A stretch of DNA of 37,272 nt from Acidobacteriaceae bacterium (GCA_003134655.1 PLBY01000089.1:1-37272), one strand, 5' to 3'. Counted from the stretch's first letter, positions 1-7,450 are shown. Notes: generated by a model not told the origin, from the sequence alone. Program-made: numbers and translations.

Positions 1-1161
1 AGCTACGCCGGCAGCCGCAGCTTCGATCGCTTCAAGAATTCCATTCAGGATATCTTCGGCTACCGACACGTCATCCCCACGCATCAGGGACGCGCCGCCG
101 AGCGCATCCTCTTCGGCGTAGCCTGCAAAAAAGGCGACGTCGTCCCCAACAATACGCACTTCGATACCACCCGCGCCAACGTCGAATTCGTCGGCGCCGA
201 AGCCGTCGATCTTGTGATCGAAGAGGGCAAGCACCCCGCATCGACGCATCCCTTCAAAGGCAACATGGACGTCTCTGCCCTCGAGTCCCTTATCCACCGC
301 GTCGGCCGCGACCGCATTCCGCTCGTCATGCTCACCGTCACCAACAATTCCGGCGGAGGCCAGCCTGTATCCATGGAAAACGTCCGCCAGGTCAGCGCTG
401 TCTGCAAGCGCCACAAAATTCCGCTCTACTTCGACGCCTGCCGCTTCGCCGAAAACGCCTGGTTCATCAAGCTTCGCGAGAAGGGATACGAGAACAAGAC
501 TCCCAAAGAAATCGCCCAGGAAATGTTCCGCCTCGGCGACGGATGCACCATGTCCGCCAAGAAAGACGGCATGGCCAACATCGGCGGCTTTCTCTGTACT
601 AACGATGATCTGCTGGCCCAGCAGGAAAAAGATCTCCTCATCCTCACCGAGGGCTATCCCACTTACGGCGGCCTCGCCGGACGCGATCTCGAAGCCATCG
701 CCGTCGGTGTGCAGGAAGCCCTCGAAGAAGACTACCTCCGCTACCGCATCGCCTCGACCGCCTATCTCGGCAATCACATCGCGTCGCAAGGAGTGCCCAT
801 CGTCCAGCCCCCCGGCGGACACGCCATCTACCTCGACGCCCGCGCCTTCCTCCCGCATATTCCGGCGGATCAATTTCCCGGCGTAGCGCTCGCAGCGGAA
901 CTTTATCTCGAAGGCGGTATCCGCTCCGTAGAGATCGGCACCCTGATGTTCGCCGCCGCAGCCAAGATGGATCTGGTCCGCCTCGCCATCCCCCGCCGCG
1001 TCTACACCCAAAGCCACATTGATTATGTAGTCGAAGTAATCCTGGAAGTCTGGAAGCACCGCGACCGCATTCCAGGTATGCGCCTGACCTACGAAGCCCC
1101 ATTCCTAAGACACTTCACCGCGCACCTGGAACCGGTGAAAGTAGCAGCCGCCACGCGCTAG
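1..1161 (+). CDS. tnaA: Tryptophanase-type beta-eliminating lyase, 5' end cut by window
   Basis: PLP-dependent lyase of the tryptophanase / tyrosine phenol-lyase family, which splits an aromatic amino acid to the aromatic ring compound, pyruvate and ammonia. The open frame runs from the first base, starting with SYAGSRSFDRF and then IPTHQGRAAE, both family hallmarks, so about 70 N-terminal residues lie outside the window; an internal ATG at 214 is not the start. The PLP lysine is the second Lys of TMSAKKDG (codon 562-564), followed by NIGGFLC and PTYGGLAGRD. Substrate choice: tyrosine phenol-lyases carry an Arg after ME in the GVRSMERG motif, whereas this protein reads GIRSVEIGT, with Ile as in tryptophanases, so tryptophanase is preferred. 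Much of the rest resembles tyrosine phenol-lyase. A hairpin repeat 27 nt downstream may terminate transcription. Family certain, substrate inferred. Confidence 0.9.
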   Translation, partial: SYAGSRSFDRFKNSIQDIFGYRHVIPTHQGRAAERILFGVACKKGDVVPNNTHFDTTRANVEFVGAEAVDLVIEEGKHPASTHPFKGNMDVSALESLIHRVGRDRIPLVMLTVTNNSGGGQPVSMENVRQVSAVCKRHKIPLYFDACRFAENAWFIKLREKGYENKTPKEIAQEMFRLGDGCTMSAKKDGMANIGGFLCTNDDLLAQQEKDLLILTEGYPTYGGLAGRDLEAIAVGVQEALEEDYLRYRIASTAYLGNHIASQGVPIVQPPGGHAIYLDARAFLPHIPADQFPGVALAAELYLEGGIRSVEIGTLMFAAAAKMDLVRLAIPRRVYTQSHIDYVVEVILEVWKHRDRIPGMRLTYEAPFLRHFTAHLEPVKVAAATR

Positions 1162-1188
1162 TAAGCACGAGAAGGATTGAAGACCCGA

Positions 1189-1246
1189 GGGTGCCCCATC
1201 CTTATCTCGCCGTTTTTTGGCGAGATAGGGTGGGGATTTTGACTTC
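1189..1246 (+). repeat. Variable-stem hairpin repeat, copy 1
   Basis: Constant left flank GGGTGCCCCATCCT, inner stem TATCTCGCC / GGCGAGATA, T-rich loop, constant right flank AGGGTGGGGATTTTGACTTC. The flanks also pair (CCCCAtCC with GGGTGGGG), giving a long near-perfect hairpin followed by TTTT. It lies 27 nt after the lyase stop, so it could serve as a terminator. Three further copies follow within 2.3 kb, all in the same orientation. Confidence 0.85.
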
Positions 1247-1309
1247 GTGACTACAATCACCGCCTAGTCTCCCGCTCCGATGTACGGTGAGTCGTACTCC
1301 AAAAACATC

Positions 1310-1315
1310 AGGAGG
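1310..1315 (+). promoter_or_regulatory. Shine-Dalgarno AGGAGG that fixes the start of the next gene
   Basis: A perfect AGGAGG lies 4 nt before ATG 1320. It supports that start over an in-frame upstream codon at 1287 and leaves the signal peptide at the exact N terminus. Confidence 0.8.
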
Positions 1316-1319
1316 CCTC

Positions 1320-1877
1320 ATGCGCAAGACCGCCATGTTGCTGACTCTCGCACTCTTTGCCCTCGCGTCTACATCCCACGCCGGCACTCTCGCCAACGTG
1401 ACTCTGCCCGACACAATCCAGGTCGGAAGCACAACCCTGGTCCTGAATGGCATGGGATTGCGCACCAAGTACATGGTCAAGGTCTACGTCGCCGGACTCT
1501 ACCTCGCGCAGAAGTCCTCCGACCCCGCCGCCATTCTCAAGCCCGACGTTACCAAGCGGATCGTCATGCACTTCGTCCGCGACGTGAGCAAGAACCAGCT
1601 CACCGATGGCTTCACCGAATCCTTCGAAAACAACACGCCCGACGCAGCGAAGACCCTGAAGCCCGACATCGACCGCCTCTTCTCCGCACTCGACGCAGTC
1701 AAAGACGGCGAAGAAGTCACGTTCACTTACGTCCCCGGCACAGGCACATCGGTAGCGATCGCGGGCAAAGTGAAGGTGACCATCGCCGGCCCATCTTTCG
1801 CCGACCTGATCTTCTCCGTCTGGCTCGGCCCCAAGCCTCCCAACGCCGGCCTGAAAAAAGGAATCCTGGGACAGTAG
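1320..1877 (+). CDS. Secreted chalcone isomerase-like protein
   Basis: A 185-residue protein of the bacterial chalcone isomerase-like family. An N-terminal signal peptide (Lys-Arg start, hydrophobic core, Ala-rich cleavage region ending SHA) predicts export to the periplasm. The mature part begins with the family pattern of 'VTLPDTIQVG...LVLNGMGLRTKYMVKVYVAGLYL' type; the pieces LNGMGLRTKYMVKVYVAGLY and FADLIFSVWLGPKPP are visible near residues 45-65 and 160-175. Members are usually non-enzymatic or fatty-acid-binding, and the bacterial function is unknown. The start is chosen from the AGGAGG at 1310. It is a single gene between two copies of the same hairpin repeat, with no clear operon partner. 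Confidence 0.85.
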   Translation: MRKTAMLLTLALFALASTSHAGTLANVTLPDTIQVGSTTLVLNGMGLRTKYMVKVYVAGLYLAQKSSDPAAILKPDVTKRIVMHFVRDVSKNQLTDGFTESFENNTPDAAKTLKPDIDRLFSALDAVKDGEEVTFTYVPGTGTSVAIAGKVKVTIAGPSFADLIFSVWLGPKPPNAGLKKGILGQ

Positions 1878-2299
1878 AGCGGGATGTGCTGGACGAGTAA
1901 AGCTCGAGGGTGCCCCATCCTCATCTCGCCGTTTTTTGGCGAGATAGGGTGGGGATTTTGATTTTCGGTCCTCCGAAGAGAACCGGGCCCCAAGCGAAAT
2001 TCTGGTGCAGCGTGGGGGCTTGACGCGCCCTCCTGCCCGCGTCTTCGACCGGTGGTTCCGTCTCTCAACCCCCAACGGACCCACGGACTCTGCCGCGGGC
2101 AGTTCAGCCGCGCTGGTTAACCTAATTCGTTGCAAGCTATTACGAGGTCAGCGGAAGAACAGATTAGATCCTTTGACGCACCCAGAGACTCTCGTCATAG
2201 TGGCGCCACGGGCTGAGCGCTGATCTGTGTTGCCCCCCAACAGCAAGCCGTCAAGCACTCGCCGAAACCGTTCACCGAAATCAGGAGAATCAGTCCATC
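1878..2299. other. Intergenic region with one hairpin repeat
   Basis: This 422-nt gap holds hairpin-repeat copy 2 at its left end. In the rest I see no convincing gene, RNA or inverted repeat; short open frames here lack ribosome binding sites and recognisable domains. Confidence 0.6.
1908..1966 (+). repeat. Variable-stem hairpin repeat, copy 2
   Basis: Same constant flanks as copy 1, with inner stem CATCTCGCC / GGCGAGATAG and a GTTTTTT loop. It sits about 30 nt after the stop of the chalcone isomerase-like gene, the same placement relative to a stop codon as copy 1. Confidence 0.85.
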
Positions 2300-2599
2300 A
2301 TGAAGCATCCACTTGTTTTCACTGCTTTGGCCTTATGCATCGCAATTGGAGCCTCAGGCCAGACCCCTGCCTACCACGCCAACGTATTAGGAATCCAGGA
2401 TGGACGGACCAACATTCAGCTTGAGATCCCGATCAGCCTGAACCGCTGGGGGCAGGTGATTGGCACCTACGGCGGCGGCCAGTCTGGGGGGACGCATGCC
2501 GTGCTGTGGACCGCGGCATTCACGCTCGTCTTCTCGAATCCCAAACTGAAAACCATCAACTACACGCCCCGCGTTCTGGGCAGTGCGGCCCCACGCTAG
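2300..2599 (+). CDS. Short secreted protein, probable remnant of a HAF-repeat-type protein
   Basis: A 99-residue protein with a signal peptide (MKHP, hydrophobic stretch, cleavage near ASGQ). The centre, INxWGQVIGTYGGG-like followed by GGTHAVLWT, resembles one unit of the HAF / extracellular repeat proteins, which normally have many such units. Only one unit is present, so the gene looks like a truncated remnant, although its own RBS (AGGAGA at 2283) and signal peptide are intact. The C-terminal 35 residues are not recognisable. Hairpin-repeat copy 3 lies about 40 nt downstream. It could be a real small secreted protein; its function is unknown. Confidence 0.5.
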   Translation: MKHPLVFTALALCIAIGASGQTPAYHANVLGIQDGRTNIQLEIPISLNRWGQVIGTYGGGQSGGTHAVLWTAAFTLVFSNPKLKTINYTPRVLGSAAPR

Positions 2600-2638
2600 G
2601 GGCTGGGCCGAGAAGGCTCTCCGACGATGAACAAAGCC

Positions 2639-2696
2639 GGGTGCCCCATCCTAACGTCGCGCCTTTTGCGACGTTAGGGTGGGGATTTTGACTTCA
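2639..2696 (+). repeat. Variable-stem hairpin repeat, copy 3
   Basis: Constant flanks GGGTGCCCCATCCT and AGGGTGGGGATTTTGACTT as in copies 1 and 2, but the inner stem is wholly different (AACGTCGC / GCGACGTT) and still perfectly paired. The loop is also replaced (GCCTTTT). Confidence 0.85.
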
Positions 2697-2825
2697 GTCC
2701 ACATGGTCTCACTTGGACCTGTGATCATGAGATCGATCAGGACGCGGCACGACATCGGCGTTCTCATAAAATCCAAAATGCAGGCTTCTTGGGTCTGTTT
2801 GGTCAATCGAGGATTCGCCGTCGTG

Positions 2826-3130
2826 CTATTTGATGCGTGGTGTCCAATACTCCGGTCGTCTGCTGCCGTGGGCCACTCCCCAAATGATGATTGAGGATTC
2901 TTGTTCCGAGTAGATGATCGCAAAAGGAAATCGCCAAAGCAGAAACCGTCTCGTGCCGTTCTTGCCAGGAGGCCAGCGATCCGGGGCTTCACGGATTGTG
3001 TTGGCGGCTCGATCCAGTTCTTCGATGAAGTCCAACGCGGCTTTTGGGCTGTGTTTCTGATACCAGGCAACCGCGCTTCTAACGTCTGCCCTTGCACCCT
3101 CGTGGTACTCGATACCCTTTTAGCGCTCAT
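2826..3130 (-). pseudogene. ParE/RelE-type toxin, reading frame broken at its 5' end
   Basis: Toxin partner of the antitoxin at 3123-3353. The toxin-like sequence begins right after the antitoxin stop (KGIEYHEGARADVRSAVAWY, then LDFIEELDRA, WRFPFAIIY, and the terminal VAHGSRRPEYW), a full-length ParE-type fold of about 96 residues. However, this frame is closed upstream by the antitoxin TAA and has no ATG, GTG or TTG until Leu at 3035, which would remove the first helix. An ATG overlapping the antitoxin end at 3128-3130 (MSAK) would be the natural start but lies one frame off; a single extra base in the AAAAGGG run (3115-3121) would join them as MSAKKGIEYHEG. So either a 1-nt deletion, a sequence error, or a -1 frameshift. 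Confidence 0.7.
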
Positions 3131-3353
3131 TCACCATGGCCAGGAGTTCTCGGTGCAATTGTTCCCAAGGGACTGTCACGGCCTTCCCCGCTTTCAGGTC
3201 CGTCATTCGCCGCTCGACTTCCTCGTCCCATGCCTCTTGCACGGACTGATTCGTCGTCTCCAGGCTGTCGAGCAATGTGTTCGCCAAGGCGGTTCGTTCC
3301 CCCACAGGTAGCGCAAGCGCACGCTTGAGAAGATCAGAAACCTCTGGACTCAT
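3120..3353 (-). CDS. Antitoxin of the 'addiction module component' family
   Basis: A 77-residue acidic and basic helical protein, typical of the small antitoxins (TIGR02574 type) paired with ParE/RelE toxins. It starts MSPEVSDLLKRALALPVGER, with the LPxxER motif and then LxxSL, all conserved near residues 12-30, and ends with charged helices containing WxxE. ATG at 3353 has AGGAGA 8 nt upstream. It overlaps by reading frame the toxin pseudogene downstream, as in usual antitoxin-first operons. In such modules the antitoxin binds and neutralises the toxin and represses the promoter. No operator is recognisable upstream. The antitoxin looks intact while the toxin does not. Confidence 0.8.
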   Translation of the reverse strand: MSPEVSDLLKRALALPVGERTALANTLLDSLETTNQSVQEAWDEEVERRMTDLKAGKAVTVPWEQLHRELLAMVNER

Positions 3354-3460
3354 TGCTCATTCTCCTGTTCCAAGTGTGCCACAACCGTGTCGTGCTCCGA
3401 TCCCAAAATCGACTATGGAAACATCCACTTTCCCAATCCCGGACAAAGCCACAGTCCTCA

Positions 3461-3512
3461 GGGTGCCCCTTTTCTCGCGCCTCCTTTGCGCGAGAAGTGG
3501 GGATTTCCAGTC
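3461..3512 (+). repeat. Variable-stem hairpin repeat, copy 4 (divergent)
   Basis: GGGTGCCCC left flank, inner stem TTCTCGCGC / GCGCGAGAA with loop CTCCTTT, right flank GTGGGGATTT. The inner stem is a third distinct sequence, again perfectly complementary. It lies upstream of the antitoxin gene, not behind a stop codon, so it is not simply a terminator. Confidence 0.75.
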
Positions 3513-3707
3513 CCACTCAACAAACGTTCACCCGGACTTTTCCACAGCCAAAAATCAATTTCTTGTGACGAACGACCTTTACTGAGAAATCCGAAAGGAG
3601 CAAAATCGGATCATGCTCGCAGATCCGATCAGCGCGTCAGCAACCATCCGGGAATCGTGCGGCGCAAGAACCGTGTCTAACCCCTTTATTTTGCAATATT
3701 TTACCCG

Positions 3708-3784
3708 CAAGTCCTTTCGCCTCAAGATTTTGCCCAGACCAAGCCCGATCCCAAAACCACAAGTCCTTTAAATTCAAGACTTTG
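3708..3784 (+). repeat. Pair of CAAGTCCTTT...TCAAGAYTTTG direct repeats
   Basis: Units at 3708-3732 and 3760-3784 share CAAGTCCTTT, four or five variable bases, then TCAAGA(T/C)TTTG, 52 nt apart. A related CCGCAAGTC piece occurs at 13363 upstream of the subtilase. Function unknown. Confidence 0.55.
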
Positions 3785-3945
3785 AGAACACAGCACAAAA
3801 AAAATTCAAACACAGATCCCAGGACCTGAAGCCAAGCACGTCGTTCTCCGGAAGCCGAGAGCCGGAAGCCGGCAGCCGAAATCGAGGTGTAAAATATCAA
3901 AGCAATCCCTAACCGATCATCTCCCAGCTTCGAAAGGATTCCCCC

Positions 3946-5541
3946 ATGGCAACGCTTGAAGCCCCCGTCCGGCCGCGCACGACCCTTCACCAGGGACCAT
4001 TCGTCACCGAGCCGTTCTACGATTTCCGCAACGAAGAAAACGCGCGCCGCATGCGCGCCGCCATCGCCAAAGTCCGCGGCCAACTCGGCCACGAGTATGA
4101 CCTCATCGTCGGCGGCAAGCGCGTCAAGACCACTGACAAAATCAAGTCGCTGAACCCGTCGCAGCCCTCGCAGATCGTCGGCATCCACCAGAAGGCCGGC
4201 AAGGATCACGTGGAGCCCGCGATGAACGCAGCGCTCAAGGCTTTCGAAACCTGGAGCCGCACGACTGTCGAAGAGCGCGCAGGCCTCGTCTTCCGCGTTG
4301 GCGACCTCATGCGCCAGCGCAAAATGGAATTCATGGCTTGGCTGGTCTTCGAAGTCAGCAAGAACTGGGCCGAGGCCGACGCTGATATCTCCGAGACTAT
4401 CGATTTCTGCGAGTTTTACGCCCGCGAAGCCCTGCGCTTCGCCAAGGCGCAAACTCCCATCCAGCTTCCCGGCGAGCGCGACACGCTGCACTACATTCCG
4501 CTCGGCGTCGGCGCCGTCATTCCGCCGTGGAATTTCCCCTGCGCGATCATGGCCGGCATGACGCTCGCTTCGATCGTCAGCGGCAACACCGTTATCCTGA
4601 AGCCGTCGAGCGATTCGCCCACCATCGCCGCGAAGTTCGTCGAGCTGCTGGAAGAAGCCGGCATGCCCGAGGGTGTCGTGAACTTCTGCCCCGGCGCCGG
4701 AGCCAGTTTCGGCGATGCCGTTGTCGCGCATCCCAAGACGCGCTACATCGCCTTCACCGGATCGCGCGAAGTCGGCCTGCACATCAACAAGACGGCTGCG
4801 ACGCAAGCTCCCGGTCAGATCTGGATCAAGCGCACTATCCTCGAGATGGGTGGCAAAGACGCCATCATCGTCGACGCCGACGCCGACATCGATTCCGCCG
4901 TCGAAGGCGTAGCCCAAGCGGCTTTTGGGTTTCAAGGACAAAAATGTTCGGCCTGCTCGCGCGCGATCGTCGACGAGCGCATCTACGACAAGTTCCTCGA
5001 ACAGCTGAAAGCCCGTGTCGAGAAGATACAGGTCGGCGATGTCACGGAGAACGCCGCCATGGGCGCGGTCATCAACGAAGGCTCGATGAAGACGATCCTC
5101 GAATACATCGAGCAGGGCAAGAAAGACGGACGACTACTCACCGGCGGCGAACGCGTGCTTGAAGCTGGCGAAGGCTACTTCATCAAGCCGACGGTCTTTG
5201 CTGATATCTCCGCGAAGTCGAAGCTGGAGCAGGAAGAGATATTCGGCCCCGTACTCGCAGTGATCAAGGCCCACGGCTTCGACCACGCGCTCGAAATTGC
5301 CAATGACACCGAGTTTGGACTCACCGGCGCCGTCTACACCAAGTCGCGTGACAAGATCGAACGCGCCATCCACGAGTTCCACGTCGGCAACTTGTACATC
5401 AACCGCAAGTGCACTGGAGCGATGGTCGGCGCGCACCCCTTCGGCGGCTTCAATATGTCCGGCACCGATTCGAAATCCGGCGGCCCGGATTACCTGTATC
5501 TGTTCACGCAAGCAAAGGTAGTAGGAGAGAAGACCAGTTAG
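3946..5541 (+). CDS. pruA: L-glutamate gamma-semialdehyde (1-pyrroline-5-carboxylate) dehydrogenase
   Basis: Cytosolic NAD-dependent aldehyde dehydrogenase that oxidises glutamate semialdehyde to glutamate, the second step of proline and the last of arginine catabolism. At 531 residues it has the length of the stand-alone RocA/PruA type and lacks a proline dehydrogenase domain. Visible motifs: PPWNFP near 190, FTGSREVG near 270 (NAD binding), general base Glu300 in LEMGGKDAI, catalytic Cys334 in GFQGQKCSACSR, EEIFGPVLAV near 430 and the C-terminal PFGGFNMSGTDSKSGG signature of this subfamily. The N terminus (EPFYDFRNEENARRMRAAI) is also typical. A GAAAGGA lies before ATG 3946. It is a single gene; a double-hairpin repeat follows its stop. 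No proline dehydrogenase is seen in the window. Confidence 0.95.
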   Translation: MATLEAPVRPRTTLHQGPFVTEPFYDFRNEENARRMRAAIAKVRGQLGHEYDLIVGGKRVKTTDKIKSLNPSQPSQIVGIHQKAGKDHVEPAMNAALKAFETWSRTTVEERAGLVFRVGDLMRQRKMEFMAWLVFEVSKNWAEADADISETIDFCEFYAREALRFAKAQTPIQLPGERDTLHYIPLGVGAVIPPWNFPCAIMAGMTLASIVSGNTVILKPSSDSPTIAAKFVELLEEAGMPEGVVNFCPGAGASFGDAVVAHPKTRYIAFTGSREVGLHINKTAATQAPGQIWIKRTILEMGGKDAIIVDADADIDSAVEGVAQAAFGFQGQKCSACSRAIVDERIYDKFLEQLKARVEKIQVGDVTENAAMGAVINEGSMKTILEYIEQGKKDGRLLTGGERVLEAGEGYFIKPTVFADISAKSKLEQEEIFGPVLAVIKAHGFDHALEIANDTEFGLTGAVYTKSRDKIERAIHEFHVGNLYINRKCTGAMVGAHPFGGFNMSGTDSKSGGPDYLYLFTQAKVVGEKTS

Positions 5542-5545
5542 GAAT

Positions 5546-5594
5546 CGTAGCGCCGGCATCTTGCCGGCTGTCGTGGCGGCGTCCCGCCGCTACT
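5546..5594 (+). repeat. Double-hairpin extragenic repeat, copy 1
   Basis: CGTAGC, then a constant hairpin GCCGGCA-TCT-TGCCGGC, CTGTCG, then a variable hairpin GCGGCG-TCC-CGCCGC. It begins 4 nt after the dehydrogenase stop. A second copy at 25465 has the same first hairpin and a different second stem. Confidence 0.85.
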
Positions 5595-5623
5595 GCCCGC
5601 TCAAGATCCGGCGCTATAACCTT

Positions 5624-6673
5624 CTACTTCGCGGTTGGCAACGCCGCCGCAGGATTCCGCTCCAAGAACTGCCGCTGGTGCCAGTACGGATAAACCGGCG
5701 TCACGTCGCTGGCGCGATCGAGCTTCGCGACTTGCTCCGCCGTCAGATTCCATCCCGCCGCCCCCAGGTTCTGCCGCAGCTGCTCTTCATTGCGCGCGCC
5801 AAAGATGACGGTCGCCACGGTCGGCCGTTGCAGCAACCAGTTGAGCGCGACCTGCGGCACACTCTTCTCGCACTCCTGAGCGACCTCATCCAGCGCGTCC
5901 ACCACGTTGTAGAGATGTTCGGCAGCAACCTGCGGGCCCATGTCACCTGTCTTGTGCAAGCGGCTTTCCTTCGGTAGAGGCTGCCCGCGACGGATCTTCC
6001 CCGTCAGGCGCCCCCATCCCAACGGACTCCAGATCAATGCGCCCACTCCCTGATCGGCGCCCAGCGGCATCAGTTCCCACTCGTACTCGCGGCTGATCAG
6101 CGAGTAATAGACCTGGTGGCCGACGTAGCGCGCCCAGCCGTAGCGGTCAGACACATCCAGCGCCTTCATCAGGTGCCATCCGGAGAAGTTGGAGCAGGCA
6201 ATGTAGCGCACCTTCCCGCTCGTCACCAGATGGTCGAGAGTACTCAGCACTTCCTCCTGCGGCGTCAACGCGTCAAAGCCATGCATGTGATAGATGTCGA
6301 TATAATCGGTTCCCAGTCGCTGCAGGCTGGACTCGCATGCCTGGATCAGATGGTGCCGCGACGATCCCAAGTCGTTCGGCCCCGGCCCCATGCGAAAAGT
6401 CGCCTTAGTGGAGATCAGGACTTTCTCGCGCCGACCGGCGATCGCCTTCCTGAGAATCGTCTCGGAAAGTCCGTCTGAATAAATATCCGCCGTATCGAAT
6501 AGATTTACGCCGGCATCGAGGCAGAGGTCGACGAGGCGGGTCGCCTCCGCAACATCGCTCGCACCCCAGGCCTTAAAGAACTCGTTGCCACCGCCAAACG
6601 TGCCCGTGCCAAAACTCAACACAGGCACTTTTAAACCAGAACGTCCAAGCTGTCGGTATTCCATATCAGTCAT
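5624..6673 (-). CDS. Aldo/keto reductase
   Basis: Cytosolic NAD(P)H-dependent oxidoreductase of the AKR superfamily, 349 residues, close in length to the general-stress and YajO/YghZ-like groups. The catalytic tetrad is visible: Asp and Tyr in NLFDTADIYSDG (about 52-63), Lys in VLISTKATF (about 87) and His in DIYHMHGFD (about 130). Further conserved blocks are RYIACSNFSGW near 155, SPLGWGRLTG near 220 and the cofactor end QRPTVATVIFGARN near 290. The start at 6673 has no strong RBS; a second Met three codons in (MEYRQLGRSGL) is equally possible. It runs towards pruA. The substrate cannot be told from sequence. Confidence 0.92.
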   Translation of the reverse strand: MTDMEYRQLGRSGLKVPVLSFGTGTFGGGNEFFKAWGASDVAEATRLVDLCLDAGVNLFDTADIYSDGLSETILRKAIAGRREKVLISTKATFRMGPGPNDLGSSRHHLIQACESSLQRLGTDYIDIYHMHGFDALTPQEEVLSTLDHLVTSGKVRYIACSNFSGWHLMKALDVSDRYGWARYVGHQVYYSLISREYEWELMPLGADQGVGALIWSPLGWGRLTGKIRRGQPLPKESRLHKTGDMGPQVAAEHLYNVVDALDEVAQECEKSVPQVALNWLLQRPTVATVIFGARNEEQLRQNLGAAGWNLTAEQVAKLDRASDVTPVYPYWHQRQFLERNPAAALPTAK

Positions 6674-6730
6674 AGATGCAACTCGCTACCAGGATGATTC
6701 TGGAGCGTTGCGTCGACTGTGTCGGCAAAC

Positions 6731-6755
6731 AAAAAGGCCGCCCTCAGGCGGCCTT
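6731..6755 (-). terminator. Rho-independent terminator of the LuxR-type gene
   Basis: On the minus strand AAGGCCGCC-TGAG-GGCGGCCTT forms a 9-bp perfect stem and runs into TTTTT. It lies about 20 nt after the stop of the regulator (6776) and before the aldo/keto reductase start, separating the two transcription units. Confidence 0.85.
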
Positions 6756-6775
6756 GATGTCATTGAATACCGAAA

Positions 6776-7450
6776 CTACTGAGCCACTCCCGCCGGCGGT
6801 TGCGGTACCGCGCCCGTGGTCGTCGCGGCCGCCGCCTCGTTCAGAATGCGGTGGTGGATGGTGAACAGCGCCAGTTCCAGTCGGTCCGACACGCCGATCT
6901 TGTCGTACACGTTGCGCAGGTAGTTCTTAATCACCTGCTCGGTGGTCCCAAGCTGCGTGGCGATCTCTTTATTCTTGTAGCCTTGAACGATCAGCGCCAC
7001 GATACGGAGTTCCTTTGCGGTGAGCCGGTCGCGCACGCGCAGTCCGACCATATCGTTTTCGGTGAGTTCGCTGGGCACGGCAACGTCCTGCACCCAGGTT
7101 TCGCCGCGAGCGACTTTCCGCACGCAGTCGACGAGCGCCGCGCTGGTCACATTGCGATAGACCACGCCATGCGCGCCATTCGACATGTGCCGCTGCGCGC
7201 TCTCGCCGGTGTCGGCTAGAACAATCACGCGAGTCTTGGCTTTGGTCGCGCCCGCCACAATAGCGGCAAAGTCGCCATGGAATCCCGCAGCCACCACCAG
7301 CACCGCGGCACGAAACTTGTCCAGCGCCATGAACATCTGTTCAGGGGTCTGGGCCTGGGCCACAATGCGCATCTCGTCTTCTACGGCCAGAACTTTGGCT
7401 ATGCCGGCCCGGAAGATCGCCTGGTTATCGGCCAGAATCAGTTTGAGCAT
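6776..7450 (-). CDS. LuxR/NarL-type regulator with degenerate receiver domain
   Basis: A 224-residue response-regulator-like protein. Residues 1-115 have the receiver fold (MLKLILADNQAIFRAGI), but the acid pocket is DN, not DD or ED; the position of the phospho-acceptor Asp is Ala54 (VLVVAAGF); and the conserved Lys near 100 is Arg (GVVYRNV). Phosphorylation by a kinase is therefore unlikely. Residues 143-200 are a full LuxR-type helix-turn-helix (LTAKELRIVALIVQGYKNKE, then TTEQVIKNYLRNVYDKIGV), so DNA binding should be retained. The C terminus is a flexible Ala/Thr/Pro tail. The PilZ gene ends 36 nt upstream, so the two are probably co-transcribed. A terminator follows. Regulation by dimerisation, a partner or redox is possible but not shown. 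Confidence 0.9.
   Translation of the reverse strand: MLKLILADNQAIFRAGIAKVLAVEDEMRIVAQAQTPEQMFMALDKFRAAVLVVAAGFHGDFAAIVAGATKAKTRVIVLADTGESAQRHMSNGAHGVVYRNVTSAALVDCVRKVARGETWVQDVAVPSELTENDMVGLRVRDRLTAKELRIVALIVQGYKNKEIATQLGTTEQVIKNYLRNVYDKIGVSDRLELALFTIHHRILNEAAAATTTGAVPQPPAGVAQ

Larger units (their letters stand above)
3354..3945. other. Intergenic region with hairpin and direct repeats
   Basis: 592 nt without a convincing gene. It contains hairpin-repeat copy 4, a pair of AAGTCCTTT-type direct repeats in an A/T-rich stretch (3708-3784), an A8 run near 3800, and a low-complexity stretch of AGCCGGAAGCCG-like units around 3845-3880. Promoter elements for the dehydrogenase at 3946 presumably lie at the right end but none is distinct. 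Confidence 0.6.

Noticed and set aside
1308..2135. Minus-strand open frame over the chalcone isomerase-like gene
   Set aside because: It runs through the real gene and a hairpin repeat; no RBS or domain.
3845..3880. AGCCGGAAGCCG-like stretch as a functional repeat
   Set aside because: Short, irregular low-complexity sequence without symmetry; mentioned only as part of the gap.
3637..4941. Long minus-strand open frame (434 codons) across pruA
   Set aside because: It is antisense to a gene with full catalytic motifs; its translation is Gly/Asp/Arg-rich with no domain, as expected from codon bias of the plus-strand gene.
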